Origin: PALSA-505 sp036502085
GTDB lineage: Bacteria > Actinomycetota > Actinomycetes > Streptosporangiales > Streptosporangiaceae
Length of the DNA stretch: 64,000 bases
Reading direction: 5' to 3'
Assembly (NCBI GenBank): GCA_036502085.1
Contig: DASXZD010000089.1
Coordinates: 14,619-78,618 of the forward strand
The position numbers were made by a program, and so were the translations under genes. This document shows positions 39,641-48,529 of the stretch, piece after piece. The first letter of the stretch is position 1, and the number at the start of each line of letters is the position of its first letter. The notes beneath the pieces are model-generated. The model made no database searches. It was not told the DNA's origin and saw only the letters and a list, made by a program, of their open reading frames with translations.

Positions 39641-40189
39641 TTACCTCGTGCTCATCTGCATCGTCATGGCGTGCTCGACCAGCGAGATCAGCGTGGACTT
39701 GGTGGACTTCCTGTCTCGCGCGTCACAGCGCAGGATGGGCACGTTCGGGCTGACCGCCAGGGCGTCCTTGACGTCGGAGACGCTGTAGGGGAACTGGCCG
39801 TGGAACCCGTTGATCGCGATGATGAACGGCAGGCCGGCGGCCTCGAAGTAGTCCACCGCCGGGAACGACTCGGCCAGCCGGCGGGTGTCCACGATGACGA
39901 CCGCGCCGATCGCGCCGTTGATCAGGTCGTCCCACATGAACCAGAACCGGTGCTGCCCTGGCGTTCCGAACAGGTAGAGGATCAGGCCCGCGTCCAGGGT
40001 CAGCCGGCCGAAGTCCATTGCCACGGTCGTGGTGCCCTTGTCCGGCACGTACGAGAGATCATCGACGTCGGTGCTCGCGGCGGTCATGACCGCCTCGGTG
40101 GTAAGCGGGGTGATCTCCGATACCGACCCGACGAACGTGGTCTTGCCCACGCCGAAACCGCCGGCGACCACGATCTTGACCGAAGTCAT
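39641..40189 (-). CDS. cvnD: Conservon small GTPase (CvnD type)
   Basis: The 182-residue Ras-like protein has P-loop GGFGVGKTT (10-18), a switch region around DKGTTTVAMDFG, the G3-like motif LYLFGTPGQHRFWFMWDD, and a later AINGFHG in place of the NKxD motif, as usual in this family. It is the last of four conservon genes and would act as the switch coupled to the sensor at the membrane. It starts 31 bases after the DUF742 gene. In many conservons a cytochrome P450 follows; here a tRNA gene follows instead. Confidence 0.9.
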   Translation of the reverse strand: MTSVKIVVAGGFGVGKTTFVGSVSEITPLTTEAVMTAASTDVDDLSYVPDKGTTTVAMDFGRLTLDAGLILYLFGTPGQHRFWFMWDDLINGAIGAVVIVDTRRLAESFPAVDYFEAAGLPFIIAINGFHGQFPYSVSDVKDALAVSPNVPILRCDARDRKSTKSTLISLVEHAMTMQMSTR

Positions 40190-40220
40190 CGCGGTTTCAG
40201 GCGCATCGCCCCGCGTGCCC

Positions 40221-40757
40221 TTAGAGCTTGCGAAGTCCACTGAGAACCCTTTCAAGCAAGTTGAGATCCGGGCGGCCATGCGCATGGTCGATTTGATGGA
40301 CCCGGACAAGCCCGTCGACCGCCATGTCAGCGACCAGCACACGGGCCACACCTAGCGGCAACCTCAGCACCGCTGAGATCTCTGCGATGGAACGCCAGTC
40401 GCGGCAGAAACCGAGGATCGCCTGGTACTCGGGACCGAGGATCGACAGGTCCCTGACCTCATAATGCGAGGCGGCGACCATCGCCTCAATCTGCAACTGA
40501 TAGCGGGGCTGCGTCCTGCCCCCGGTCACGGCGTAAGGCCGCACGAGCGCGCTCTTCACGGTATCGGGCGCGGGCCCGGGCGGGCCCGAATCTCCGCCGC
40601 GCAGCTTTTTAACCCCGCTGGGCAGCGGGCGGCTGGACCACTCGGGCCTGGGCCTGTCCTGGCCGCCCTTGCCCGCGGAGTCGCGGCCCTCACCTACCGG
40701 CGGGGTCTCCTGCCCGTCCGTACCTGGCGTCCCGTCAACCTCTTCTGGGCCGGGCAC
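40221..40757 (-). CDS. cvnC: DUF742 protein (CvnC type)
   Basis: The 178-residue protein has a disordered Pro/Gly-rich N-terminal third. A DUF742 domain follows, with SALVRPYAVTGGRTQPRYQL, LGPEYQAILGFCRDWRSIAE and LPLGVARVLVADMAVDGLVR, and it ends in LLERVLSGLRKL. DUF742 has a winged-helix-like core and binds conservon partners; direct DNA binding is debated. The GTG start lies 35 bases after the roadblock gene. It is present in essentially every conservon between the roadblock protein and the GTPase. Confidence 0.9.
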   Translation of the reverse strand: MPGPEEVDGTPGTDGQETPPVGEGRDSAGKGGQDRPRPEWSSRPLPSGVKKLRGGDSGPPGPAPDTVKSALVRPYAVTGGRTQPRYQLQIEAMVAASHYEVRDLSILGPEYQAILGFCRDWRSIAEISAVLRLPLGVARVLVADMAVDGLVRVHQIDHAHGRPDLNLLERVLSGLRKL

Positions 40758-40792
40758 CGCTTTGTCCTGTCACGATCTGCCACCTCTGGGCG

Positions 40793-41203
40793 CTATGGCT
40801 GAAACGCTCTGCGAATTTCTGGCGTCAGTGCACGGCCTACGCGCTCGACAAGGAGCGTCATCTCGTAGGCCACAAGGCCCATGTCACAATCGGCAGCAGC
40901 CAGCACCGCGAGGGTCGAGCCATCGCTGATCGACATCACGATCAGCAGGCCGCGCTGCATTTCTACCACCGTCTGGGTAACGGTCCCGCCCTCGAATACC
41001 CGCGCCGCCCCGTGCGTCAGGCTGGTGAGGCCGGACGTGACCGCGGCAAGCTGGTCCACCCGGTCTGGCGGGAAACCCTGGGAGCAGGCCAGGGGAAGTC
41101 CGTCGGACGAGACCACGACCGCATGGGCAACGGCGGGTACCCGCTCGACGAAGTTGGTCAGCAGCCAGCTCAGGTCCCTGAGGGGCTGGACTACCGGATT
41201 CAC
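40793..41203 (-). CDS. cvnB: Roadblock/LC7 domain protein (CvnB type)
   Basis: The 136-residue single-domain protein starts with DLSWLLTNFVERVPAVAHAV and shows VVVSSDGLPLACSQG, then a second strand set RGLLIVMSISDGSTLAVLAA. These are the marks of MglB/roadblock proteins that regulate small GTPases. It is expected to be a GTPase-activating partner of the conservon GTPase two genes downstream. The GTG start overlaps the stop of the sensor gene (GTGA), so stoichiometry may be coupled. Confidence 0.92.
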   Translation of the reverse strand: MNPVVQPLRDLSWLLTNFVERVPAVAHAVVVSSDGLPLACSQGFPPDRVDQLAAVTSGLTSLTHGAARVFEGGTVTQTVVEMQRGLLIVMSISDGSTLAVLAAADCDMGLVAYEMTLLVERVGRALTPEIRRAFQP

Positions 41204-44200
41204 GAGGTTTCCTCACTTTCGGTTCCAGGTGACTCATCATCGCTGCGCAGTGCCGCGCGCCCCTCACGCGCACCGCGCTGGAAGCTCGCCATCCGCTGCC
41301 GGGTCGCCGCAGCGTTGCGGACCGGCCCCGGCGCGTATCCCCCCTTCGGTTCGGCTACCCCGCCTGGCACCAGGTTTGCTTGCGGAACACGCTTGGGCAA
41401 GCCTGCCGAGGTAACTCCGGCCGCGGTCGGTGTCTCCACTGCCTCCGCGGCTCGCCAGCCGTCGTCGGCAGGCGAACTCCAGCCGGTGGCGATCTCCGCC
41501 GTCTCGGAGACTGGCTCGACCTCGTCCAGCGCTGCGGGGCTGGCCTCATGCCTGCCGCGGCGGAACCAGTCTGACTCGACGGACTCAAAGATGGGCAGCC
41601 GGTTGTCTTCGCCCGCGGTCATCGCGGGCGGCACGATCACCTCGTCGGCCGGGGACTCCCGGTCGGCATGACGCGAGCCGGTCCGCGGGGACAGCCCGAA
41701 GCGCTGCTCCAGGTCTTCCCTGATGCCTGCGGTGCCGTTCTCGCTGGCCGGGCCGATGCCGCCGGACTGGCCGGGGTCACGGCTCGGCAGGACGCCGGTA
41801 CCAGCGCCCGCGCCTGTGCCAGAGCCAGCGCCGAGATCGATGGCCGGGTAGGCGGCGGTGGCATCATCGACCGGGTAGGCCGGGGCGGCACTGTCGGCTG
41901 CGCCCGAGCCGTTGACCGCGTCCGCCGAAGCAAGGTCGTCCCACGGGGCCGCCGTGGCGACGTCGCCGGTCCGTCCCGCCGGTGGTGCGCCGAACACCGG
42001 GTCAAGATCGTGGTCGCCGGCCCCCTGCTCGGGAACGTCGAGCCGTTCATCTTCGGCGCGGGCGCCGAACGCCGTGAAGCGGGGCACCCGCGCGGCGGCC
42101 ACGGCTTCCTGAGCGGCGGATCGCCCGGCGTCGTCGATGAGGTCGTTATCGGCGGGCACGAATCCGGAGATGGGCGCCGCGGCGGTGTCCACCTCGAACC
42201 GCCGCAGCCCGGCGGGCGCGCCGGACGCCTCGTGCGTGATCGTCTCGTCGGGCAGCCAGATGAGGGCGGTCATCCCGCCCGACGGAGCGGGCCGCAGCCG
42301 CACCCTGATGCCGTGCCGCGACGCCAGCCTGGCCACCACGAACAGACCCATCCGGCGGGAGACCGCGACGTCTACCACCGGCGGGTTGTCCAGCCGCCAG
42401 TTCGCGTGCGCCATCTCGTCGGCCGCCATGCCCACGCCCTGGTCGGTGATGTCCAGCAGCACGCCGCCGCTGTTGAGCAGGTGACCGGACACGTTGACCT
42501 GCGCCTCGGTCGAGGAGAACGATGTGGCGTTCTCGACCAGCTCGGCCAGCAGGTGGACGACGTCGTTGACGACCTGGCCGCGGACCGCGATCCCCGGCTG
42601 CACGTTCAGCGAGACCCGCTCGTACTGCTCGATCTCCGAGACCGCCGCGCGCAGCACGTCGACCAGGGCCACAGGCTGGCTCCACCGGCGCGAGGCCTCG
42701 TGGCCGGCCAGCACCAGCAGGTTCTCCGAGTTGCGCCGCATCCGGGTGGCGAGGTGGTCCAGGCGGAACAGGCTGCCCAGCCGCTCGGAGTCCTGCTCGC
42801 CCTGCTCCAGGTCGTCAATCAGGTGAATCTGGCGTTCCACCAGGGACTGGGTGCGCCGCGAGAGGTTGATGAACATCGCGTTGACGTTGCCGCGCAGCCT
42901 GGCCTCGTTGGCGGCCAGCCTGACCGCCTCGCTGTGCACCTGGTCGAACGCGCGCGCGACCTCGCCGATCTCGTCGGTCGAGTCCACGTCGATCGGCTCG
43001 ACGTCAGGCCGGGCGTCGTCGCCGTCGGACTCGCTCAGCCGGCGCACCATCTCCGGCAGCCGCACCCCGGCGACCCGCAGCGCGTCGGCGCGCAGCCGAC
43101 GCAGCGGCCGCACCATGGAGCGGGCCACGATCACGGTGAGCAACGTCGCCAGCGCGAGCAGCAGGAACACGATGGCGCCGATGATCGCGGCGGAGATGAT
43201 CGCGTTCTTGCGCAGCAGCTCGGCCCGGTCGACGACCGACTGGCCCAGCTGATGCTCGACCGAGCCCATCTGCGACTGGATGGTGCCGGACATGGAGTCG
43301 TACCAGTCCTGGGCGCTGGTCGGGTCGCTGGACAGCGATCCGCTGCCCTGGGCGGCGAGCGTCTGCGCCTGCAGCTCGTCCGAGCTCGTCTGGCTGTCAT
43401 CAGACCGGGACACGCTGGCGTTCCAGAGCTGCAGCTGGTCCGGGGTGGCACTGACATCGAACTCCTGCAGGTTGCTCTGCTGAGCCGAGATGGCGTTCTG
43501 CAGCGCGGTCAGCTGCCCGGGGCCAAACCGGCCTGCGATCAGCGCGGCGGAGATGAGCGCCCGCTGCTGCGAGGCCTCCTCCTTCATCGCGGAGACCAGC
43601 CCGAGCACGCTGACGGTCTGGGCGAGCTGCGGGTCGCCGGCCCCCTGCGCGATATCGGCGTTCAGCGCGAGCACGGCGTCGATCGTCTCGGCGTACTTCT
43701 GGACGACCACGAGCGCGGGCAGCTCGGTCTGGGTGGAGGCCGCCCGCAGGTTGGCCAGGCTGGCGGGGGCAATGGCCTGCTGCACGGCCGCCGCGCTCGC
43801 CTGCGTCTGGGCGGAGTAGGAGCCGCCGATCTGGCCGGCCAGGCTGCGCACCGTGGCCGCCACCGCGTTCGTGGCGGCCCACTTCTGCTGGACCACGGCC
43901 AGCTGCGGGCTCACCGAGGTCTGCTGGCTGGCCGGAACGCTCAGCGCATCGGACCGGCCGTCGTCGCTGCCGAGCGCGATGTAGAAGGCGGTCTGGTCTC
44001 GCTCGTTCTCCAGATCCTGGGCCAGCGTGGTCACGTCGCCGCCCAGGAGGGCCAGCTGGTGCACCCGCTGGTAGACCTGAGCGCTCTGCAGCGACGAGAC
44101 GATGCGGAAGCCGCCGAGAACCAGGGCGGCCAGCGTCGGGATCGCGACGAGCAGCAGGACCCTGGAGCGGACTCGCCAGTTCTTCAGCGAGCGGCGGCTG

Positions 44201-44397
44201 CCCTTGCCGGGTAGCGGGCTGGCCGGGGCGGATTCACCTGCGCGCCCGTCCTGATCGCCGTCGGACGATGGGCCGGCCGCAGAAGCGTCACCGGGCGCGA
44301 CGAAGGCCGATACCGCCGCTGGGGACGCACGGCCGCCGGACTCTGCGCCGGCAGGCGGTTCGCCGGCCGGCTCAGGCGGGACACGGCGCACCCTCAT
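41200..44397 (-). CDS. cvnA: Conservon sensor histidine-kinase-like protein with nitrate/nitrite-sensing domain (CvnA type)
   Basis: The roughly 1065-residue membrane protein has a disordered Pro/Ala N-terminus of about 70 residues, TM1 (about 78-98), and a large extracytoplasmic NIT-like helical sensor domain (about 105-390). TM2 (about 395-420), a HAMP segment and a dimerisation helix with SRRTQSLVERQIHLIDDLEQ follow. The HATPase domain (about 610-715) has ENATSFSS, DQGVGMA and MGLFVVARLASRHG. A disordered tail of about 330 residues ends it. It lacks an obvious phospho-His, as CvnA proteins do. It overlaps the roadblock gene. The start is uncertain: GTG at 44412 and an ATG at 44577 are in frame. 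Confidence 0.88.
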   Translation of the reverse strand: MRVRRVPPEPAGEPPAGAESGGRASPAAVSAFVAPGDASAAGPSSDGDQDGRAGESAPASPLPGKGSRRSLKNWRVRSRVLLLVAIPTLAALVLGGFRIVSSLQSAQVYQRVHQLALLGGDVTTLAQDLENERDQTAFYIALGSDDGRSDALSVPASQQTSVSPQLAVVQQKWAATNAVAATVRSLAGQIGGSYSAQTQASAAAVQQAIAPASLANLRAASTQTELPALVVVQKYAETIDAVLALNADIAQGAGDPQLAQTVSVLGLVSAMKEEASQQRALISAALIAGRFGPGQLTALQNAISAQQSNLQEFDVSATPDQLQLWNASVSRSDDSQTSSDELQAQTLAAQGSGSLSSDPTSAQDWYDSMSGTIQSQMGSVEHQLGQSVVDRAELLRKNAIISAAIIGAIVFLLLALATLLTVIVARSMVRPLRRLRADALRVAGVRLPEMVRRLSESDGDDARPDVEPIDVDSTDEIGEVARAFDQVHSEAVRLAANEARLRGNVNAMFINLSRRTQSLVERQIHLIDDLEQGEQDSERLGSLFRLDHLATRMRRNSENLLVLAGHEASRRWSQPVALVDVLRAAVSEIEQYERVSLNVQPGIAVRGQVVNDVVHLLAELVENATSFSSTEAQVNVSGHLLNSGGVLLDITDQGVGMAADEMAHANWRLDNPPVVDVAVSRRMGLFVVARLASRHGIRVRLRPAPSGGMTALIWLPDETITHEASGAPAGLRRFEVDTAAAPISGFVPADNDLIDDAGRSAAQEAVAAARVPRFTAFGARAEDERLDVPEQGAGDHDLDPVFGAPPAGRTGDVATAAPWDDLASADAVNGSGAADSAAPAYPVDDATAAYPAIDLGAGSGTGAGAGTGVLPSRDPGQSGGIGPASENGTAGIREDLEQRFGLSPRTGSRHADRESPADEVIVPPAMTAGEDNRLPIFESVESDWFRRGRHEASPAALDEVEPVSETAEIATGWSSPADDGWRAAEAVETPTAAGVTSAGLPKRVPQANLVPGGVAEPKGGYAPGPVRNAAATRQRMASFQRGAREGRAALRSDDESPGTESEETS

Positions 44398-44661
44398 GCG
44401 TCTTGACCGCACAGTGTCTTCACCCCTCACCTGGCGACGGTGGCGGACCACCGTGCCTGGCGCTCCTGTGTCGGGAGCGGCATCACGCACCCCCTCCAAG
44501 GCGACATTCCCGTCGACGCGGCACAGTAGCGCGGCCAGTTGGTTAACTCTAACGTGTAACCGGCCATCCAACGTCAAATAGCTTATGACCAGGTAAATTG
44601 GACGTTACCCGGCGTTTTCCGTACAACCTGTCAGCCGTAGGGTACTCTCATCTCGTTCCGG

Positions 44662-44697
44662 AACTCCTCCGTTACGTTCAACTCCTCCGTTACGTTC
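44662..44697. repeat. Perfect tandem duplication of 18 bases upstream of the substrate-binding protein gene
   Basis: Two identical, directly adjacent copies of AACTCCTCCGTTACGTTC end 20 bases before the ATG of the lipoprotein gene. Together they sit in the promoter or leader of that gene, in the 320-base divergent region shared with the conservon sensor gene (44398-44717). Direct repeats of this size often form tandem binding sites for a regulator, but recent duplication is equally possible. Elsewhere in the gap I see only AT-richer sequence (about 44540-44640) that probably holds the two promoters. Confidence 0.85.
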
Positions 44698-44717
44698 GCC
44701 TGTGCCTGAGGAGGGCG

Positions 44718-45767
44718 ATGAGGTTTCCGCCTGGCGGCCCCGCGCCCGAAGGCAGCGGCTTGCCGGTCTGGCGCCGCATCGGCCGGCTCGTTGCTGCCGC
44801 GCCCGCCGCGCTTGCCGTGACGCTGCTCGCCGCGGGCTGCCACGTGTCCGGGTCCGGCGGCTCGGGTCATTCCGGGTCAGCCAAGTTCGCGCCGATCACC
44901 GTGGCCGCAATACCCGGGATCGACAATGCGCCGCTGTACCTGGCGGCCAGGGAGGGAATGTTCAGCCAGGCCGGCCTGCAGGTCAACATCAGGGACTACA
45001 CCTCGGTCACCGAGGAACTGCAGGCCCTGCATTCGGGCACGGTCGATGTCGCGGCAGGCAGCTACGCCGACTTCCTGTTCGCCGAGAGCAACGTGCCCAA
45101 CCTGCTGCTGGTCGCCGACGGCTACGACGGGGCGCCAAACGTCATGGAGGTTCTCACCCTGCCCGGTTCGCGGATCACGAGCCCGCAGGACCTGGCGGGC
45201 AAGACGATCGGCACGGCGGTGCCGGACAAGATCCCGTTCAACGCCAGCGTGCCGTACAGCCTGCCCACGCTGGCCACGCAGTCGGTGCTGCAGAACGACG
45301 GGGTCGACCTGACTACCGTGCGCTGGCAGCCGATGCAGGCGACCGGTCTGGTCGGCGCGCTGAAGAGCCATCAGGTGGACGCCATCCTGGCCACCGAGCC
45401 GACCATCTTCCAGGCCGAAAGCCAGGTAGGCGCGGTAGAGGTAACCGACTCGCTCACCGGGCAGACCGCCAACCTCCCGCTGTCGGGCTACTTCACCTCG
45501 CCCTCGTTCGCCCGCAGGGAAGCGGCCACGCTGCGCGCCTTCCGGTCAGTCCTGCTGGCGGCACAGGGCGATGCCGTGGCGGGCGGGCACGTGGAGTCAG
45601 TGCTGGCGCAGTACAGCGGCATGGCCGCGGAGACGGCCTCGATGGTCACCGTCGGGCAGTACCCGACGTCGGTGAATGCCGACAGCGTCCAGCGTGTTGC
45701 CAACCTGATGGCCAACTTCGGCATCCTGAGCGGCCCGATCAGCATCCAGATCATGCTCTTCCACTGA
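44718..45767 (+). CDS. ABC transporter substrate-binding lipoprotein (NMT1/SsuA-like)
   Basis: The 349-residue protein has a signal peptide ending in lipobox LLAAGC (Cys41), then an NMT1/THI5-like periplasmic-binding fold. ITVAAIPGIDNAPLYLAARE, GLQVNIRDYTSVTEELQALH and the later ITSPQDLAGKTIGTAVPD are typical of binding proteins for aliphatic sulfonates, nitrate, taurine or thiamine precursors. GAGGAGG precedes the ATG. No permease or ATPase gene is adjacent, so it is an orphan binding protein; its partners must be encoded elsewhere, or it serves as a sensor for the divergent conservon receptor. Confidence 0.85.
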   Translation: MRFPPGGPAPEGSGLPVWRRIGRLVAAAPAALAVTLLAAGCHVSGSGGSGHSGSAKFAPITVAAIPGIDNAPLYLAAREGMFSQAGLQVNIRDYTSVTEELQALHSGTVDVAAGSYADFLFAESNVPNLLLVADGYDGAPNVMEVLTLPGSRITSPQDLAGKTIGTAVPDKIPFNASVPYSLPTLATQSVLQNDGVDLTTVRWQPMQATGLVGALKSHQVDAILATEPTIFQAESQVGAVEVTDSLTGQTANLPLSGYFTSPSFARREAATLRAFRSVLLAAQGDAVAGGHVESVLAQYSGMAAETASMVTVGQYPTSVNADSVQRVANLMANFGILSGPISIQIMLFH

Positions 45768-45803
45768 CCCGGGCCAGCTGATCAGGCCCGCAGGCCCCGC
45801 AGG

Positions 45804-46973
45804 CTACTTGCTGTCGGTCAGGCCCAGTTCCCTGGCGATGATCAGCCGCTGCACCTCAGAGGTTCCCTCGCCGATCTCCAGCACCTTGGCGTCGCGGTAG
45901 AACCGGGCGACGGGGAACTCGTTCATGTACCCGTAGCCGCCGAAGATCTGCGTGGCGTCGCGGGCGTTGTCCATCGCCGCATTGGACGCGGTCAGCTTCG
46001 CGATCGCCGCCTGCCGCTTGACCGGCTGGCCGTCCACCAGCCGCGCGGCGGCGTCGTACCAGGCGAGCCTGGCCGCGTGCACCCGCGCTTCCATGTCCGC
46101 GATCTTGAACTGGATGCTCTGGTAGTGGCCGATCTGGCGGCCGAACGCCTCCCGCTCGCCGGCGTACCGCAGGCACTCGTCCACGCAGCCCTGGGCCAGC
46201 CCGGTAGACAGTGCCGCGATCGCGATCCGGCCCTCGTCCAGGATCTGCAGGAACTGGGCGTAGCCGCGGCCGCGCTCGCGGCCGAGCAGGTTGCCGGCCG
46301 GCACCCGGCAGGACGCGAACGAGAGCTCCCTGGTGTCCGAGGCGCACCAGCCGACCTTGGAGTACTTGCGCCCCGAGGTGAACCCGGGCGTGCCGGCCGG
46401 CACGATGATCGCGGAGATCTCCTTGCCGCCGCCGTCCCTGGTCCCGGTGATCGCGAGCGCGGTGACGACCGACGTGATCGACGTGCCGGAGTTGGTGATG
46501 AACGACTTCGAGCCGTCGATGACCCATTCCCCGCCATCAAGCCGCGCCGTCGTGCGCATCCCGCCGGGAATGTCCGATCCGCCGCCCGGCTCGGTCAGCC
46601 CGAACGCCGCGAGCCGCTCCCCCGCGCACAGCTCGGGCAGCCACCGGCGGCGCTGCTCGTCGGTGCCGAACCGGTAGATCGGCATCGCGCCAAGCGACAC
46701 CCCCGCCTCGAGCGTAATGGCGACCGAAGAGTCCACCCTGGCCAGTTCTTCGAGGGCCAGGCAGAGCGCGAAGTAGTCGCCGCCCATTCCGCCGAATTCC
46801 TCGGGAAAAGGCAGCCCGAAAAGGCCGAGCTTCCCCATCCGGGCGATGATCTCGTACGGAAACTCGCCCCGCTCGTAGTAGTCGCCGATGACCGGCGCCA
46901 CCACGTCCCGGGCGAACTCGGCGACGGTCGCGCGGAGCTCGGAATGCTCGTCATTGAGCTGATAGCTGATCAT
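45804..46973 (-). CDS. Acyl-CoA dehydrogenase
   Basis: The 389-residue FAD enzyme carries out alpha,beta-dehydrogenation of an acyl-CoA. Family features are AFGLTEPGGGSDIPGG, the WVIDGSKSFITNSG stretch, GRERGRGYAQFLQILDEGRI, the IFGGYGYMNEFPVARFYRD FAD/CoA-binding segment, and catalytic Glu369 in IGEGTSEVQR. Length is normal. It stands alone on its strand, convergent with the lipoprotein gene and divergent from the FHA gene. The chain-length preference cannot be read. Confidence 0.93.
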   Translation of the reverse strand: MISYQLNDEHSELRATVAEFARDVVAPVIGDYYERGEFPYEIIARMGKLGLFGLPFPEEFGGMGGDYFALCLALEELARVDSSVAITLEAGVSLGAMPIYRFGTDEQRRRWLPELCAGERLAAFGLTEPGGGSDIPGGMRTTARLDGGEWVIDGSKSFITNSGTSITSVVTALAITGTRDGGGKEISAIIVPAGTPGFTSGRKYSKVGWCASDTRELSFASCRVPAGNLLGRERGRGYAQFLQILDEGRIAIAALSTGLAQGCVDECLRYAGEREAFGRQIGHYQSIQFKIADMEARVHAARLAWYDAAARLVDGQPVKRQAAIAKLTASNAAMDNARDATQIFGGYGYMNEFPVARFYRDAKVLEIGEGTSEVQRLIIARELGLTDSK

Positions 46974-47134
46974 GTCCGTCCCTTGCCCCTTCGTGACCGC
47001 CCCATCGTACGCGGGCGGCTCATCCGCTCCCCACCGTGGCGTAAGGTGCGGGCATGGCGTTGCCGCCCGGTTGCGGGCTGGCCGCCGACGGACGCTACGC
47101 TCTCGTGCACAGATCCGCCGTCGTGGAGGACGAC

Positions 47135-47740
47135 ATGCCGACCTTGACCTGCCCGGTCTGTGCCGCGGGGGTCCAGCCAGACGACCTCATCTGCTTCACC
47201 TGCGGTGCTAACCTGCCCAGGCCGGGCGCACTCGATGAGGATCAGGCCACGCCGCCGACCCTCATGCAAGCGCAGCTCAGGCGTGACGGCGCGGTCAGGG
47301 ACTGCGCGAACTGCGGCACCGCGGTCACCGACCCGGCCGACATCAGGTGCTCGCACTGCGGGCAGCCGCTGCCCCGGGCGGCGCGGCGGATCTCCCCGGC
47401 GGTGCTGCGGCTGATCTTCCCCACTGGCAACGTGGATGTTCCCGCGGGAACGTCGCTGCTGCTCGGCCGGGACCCGCAGGAGTCGCTGGTGGCCGCGGCG
47501 TTCGCCAAGTTCGAGAACGTCTCCCGGCGGCACGCCACGGTGTCGGTGGACGACGCTGGGCACGCGACCGTCCGGGACGAGCACTCCACCAACGGCACCT
47601 GGGTGAACGGCGACCGGGTGCTGCCCGACGTGGACGTCAGGCTCGCGGACGGCGACAGCCTGCGGCTCGCCGGGGACGTCACCGCCGCGGTCTCGCTGCC
47701 CACGCAGCAGGCCGATCCGGCCACCTTCAGCCGGAGCTAA
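47135..47740 (+). CDS. FHA-domain protein with two zinc ribbons
   Basis: The 201-residue cytosolic protein has two zinc ribbons: CPVC...CFTC (Cys 6, 9, 20, 23) and CANC...CSHC (Cys 57, 60, 72, 75). A C-terminal FHA domain (about 92-190) has the phosphothreonine-binding residues LLGRDP (Arg112), SRRH (130-133) and TNGTWVNG (152-159). FHA domains read Ser/Thr-kinase phosphorylation. I start at the ATG with GGAGG five bases upstream; an in-frame start 27 codons earlier would put non-conserved sequence before the first ribbon. Its stop overlaps the convergent hypothetical gene by 4 bases. Confidence 0.88.
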   Translation: MPTLTCPVCAAGVQPDDLICFTCGANLPRPGALDEDQATPPTLMQAQLRRDGAVRDCANCGTAVTDPADIRCSHCGQPLPRAARRISPAVLRLIFPTGNVDVPAGTSLLLGRDPQESLVAAAFAKFENVSRRHATVSVDDAGHATVRDEHSTNGTWVNGDRVLPDVDVRLADGDSLRLAGDVTAAVSLPTQQADPATFSRS

Positions 47741-48360
47741 CCGCCCCAGGGCCGGCCGTCGCCGGTGTACCAGGGGTCCCCCGTATGCTCGGCGCTGAGC
47801 CACAGCTCGCCGCCGGTGCTGTCGGCGAACCACGGCCGGTAGGGCTCGCGCCGCTGCGCCGGGCCAGGCCCGCGCGCCCGCCCATCCCGCCCATCGCGCC
47901 GGGCACGGCTGGCCGCGTCCAGCCTGGCCGCCAGTTCCCACAGCGCGTCGCGGTCGCCGCGGTCCCCGCCGCCGGTCAGCAATCGGCCGATCCCCGCGGC
48001 CAGCCCGCCCCCCGCGTCCGTCCGGCGGCCGTCGGCGGCCGTGGCTGGCTGGCGTCCGCGCTTCCCGTCCGCGCCGCCCTCGGCAGAAACCTTTTCTTCC
48101 GAACGGTGCGGGGCCACGCGCCTGCCCTCGCCGGCCCAGCGATCCCTCGCTTGCGCGCGAGGCCCTTCGGGCGGGCCTTCGCCGTCCCGCCCGGCCCGAT
48201 CGCGGCCGGGCCCGGGCGGCGGTTTCTCCCGGTACCACGGCGAGGACGGGTGGCTGGCCGGCAACTGCGCCAGCCTGCGCCTGAGCTCGTCGGACGAACC
48301 GGGCGGGCGGCCGCCGGGCTCACCCGGGTCGTCTCGCGGACGGCTGTCGCGCTCCCGCAT
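47737..48360 (-). CDS. Hypothetical protein, Arg/Gly/Pro-rich, disordered
   Basis: The 207-residue protein is dominated by charged low-complexity sequence. It begins MRERDSRPRDDPGEPGGR, has one short helical motif SSDELRRRLAQLPASHPSSP (about 22-41) and a C-terminal PYRPWFADSTGGELWLSAEH region that looks ordered and may be the functional part. There is no signal peptide or membrane segment. AAGGGAG upstream supports the ATG at 48360. No family is recognised. It is convergent with the FHA gene and divergent from the permease gene. Confidence 0.6.
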   Translation of the reverse strand: MRERDSRPRDDPGEPGGRPPGSSDELRRRLAQLPASHPSSPWYREKPPPGPGRDRAGRDGEGPPEGPRAQARDRWAGEGRRVAPHRSEEKVSAEGGADGKRGRQPATAADGRRTDAGGGLAAGIGRLLTGGGDRGDRDALWELAARLDAASRARRDGRDGRARGPGPAQRREPYRPWFADSTGGELWLSAEHTGDPWYTGDGRPWGG

Positions 48361-48529
48361 CGTGACCGCTCCCTTCCGCTCGGTCACTCGCATCGTAGGC
48401 GCGACCGCCGTCCGGCGGGAACCCAGCAGCATCCGCTTCGCCGGACAATCGTGTGCATTGTGGGCCTGCACTAACCGGATGGGGCATGAGATCATCACCG
48501 CGACGGCACAACGCGGCGGGAGTGCGGCG

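Noticed and set aside
41668..44214. Long plus-strand open frame (848 codons) opposite the conservon sensor
   Set aside because: It is the antisense shadow of a high-GC gene; its translation is Arg/Gly/Gln/His-rich with no domain, while the minus strand has clear kinase-like motifs.
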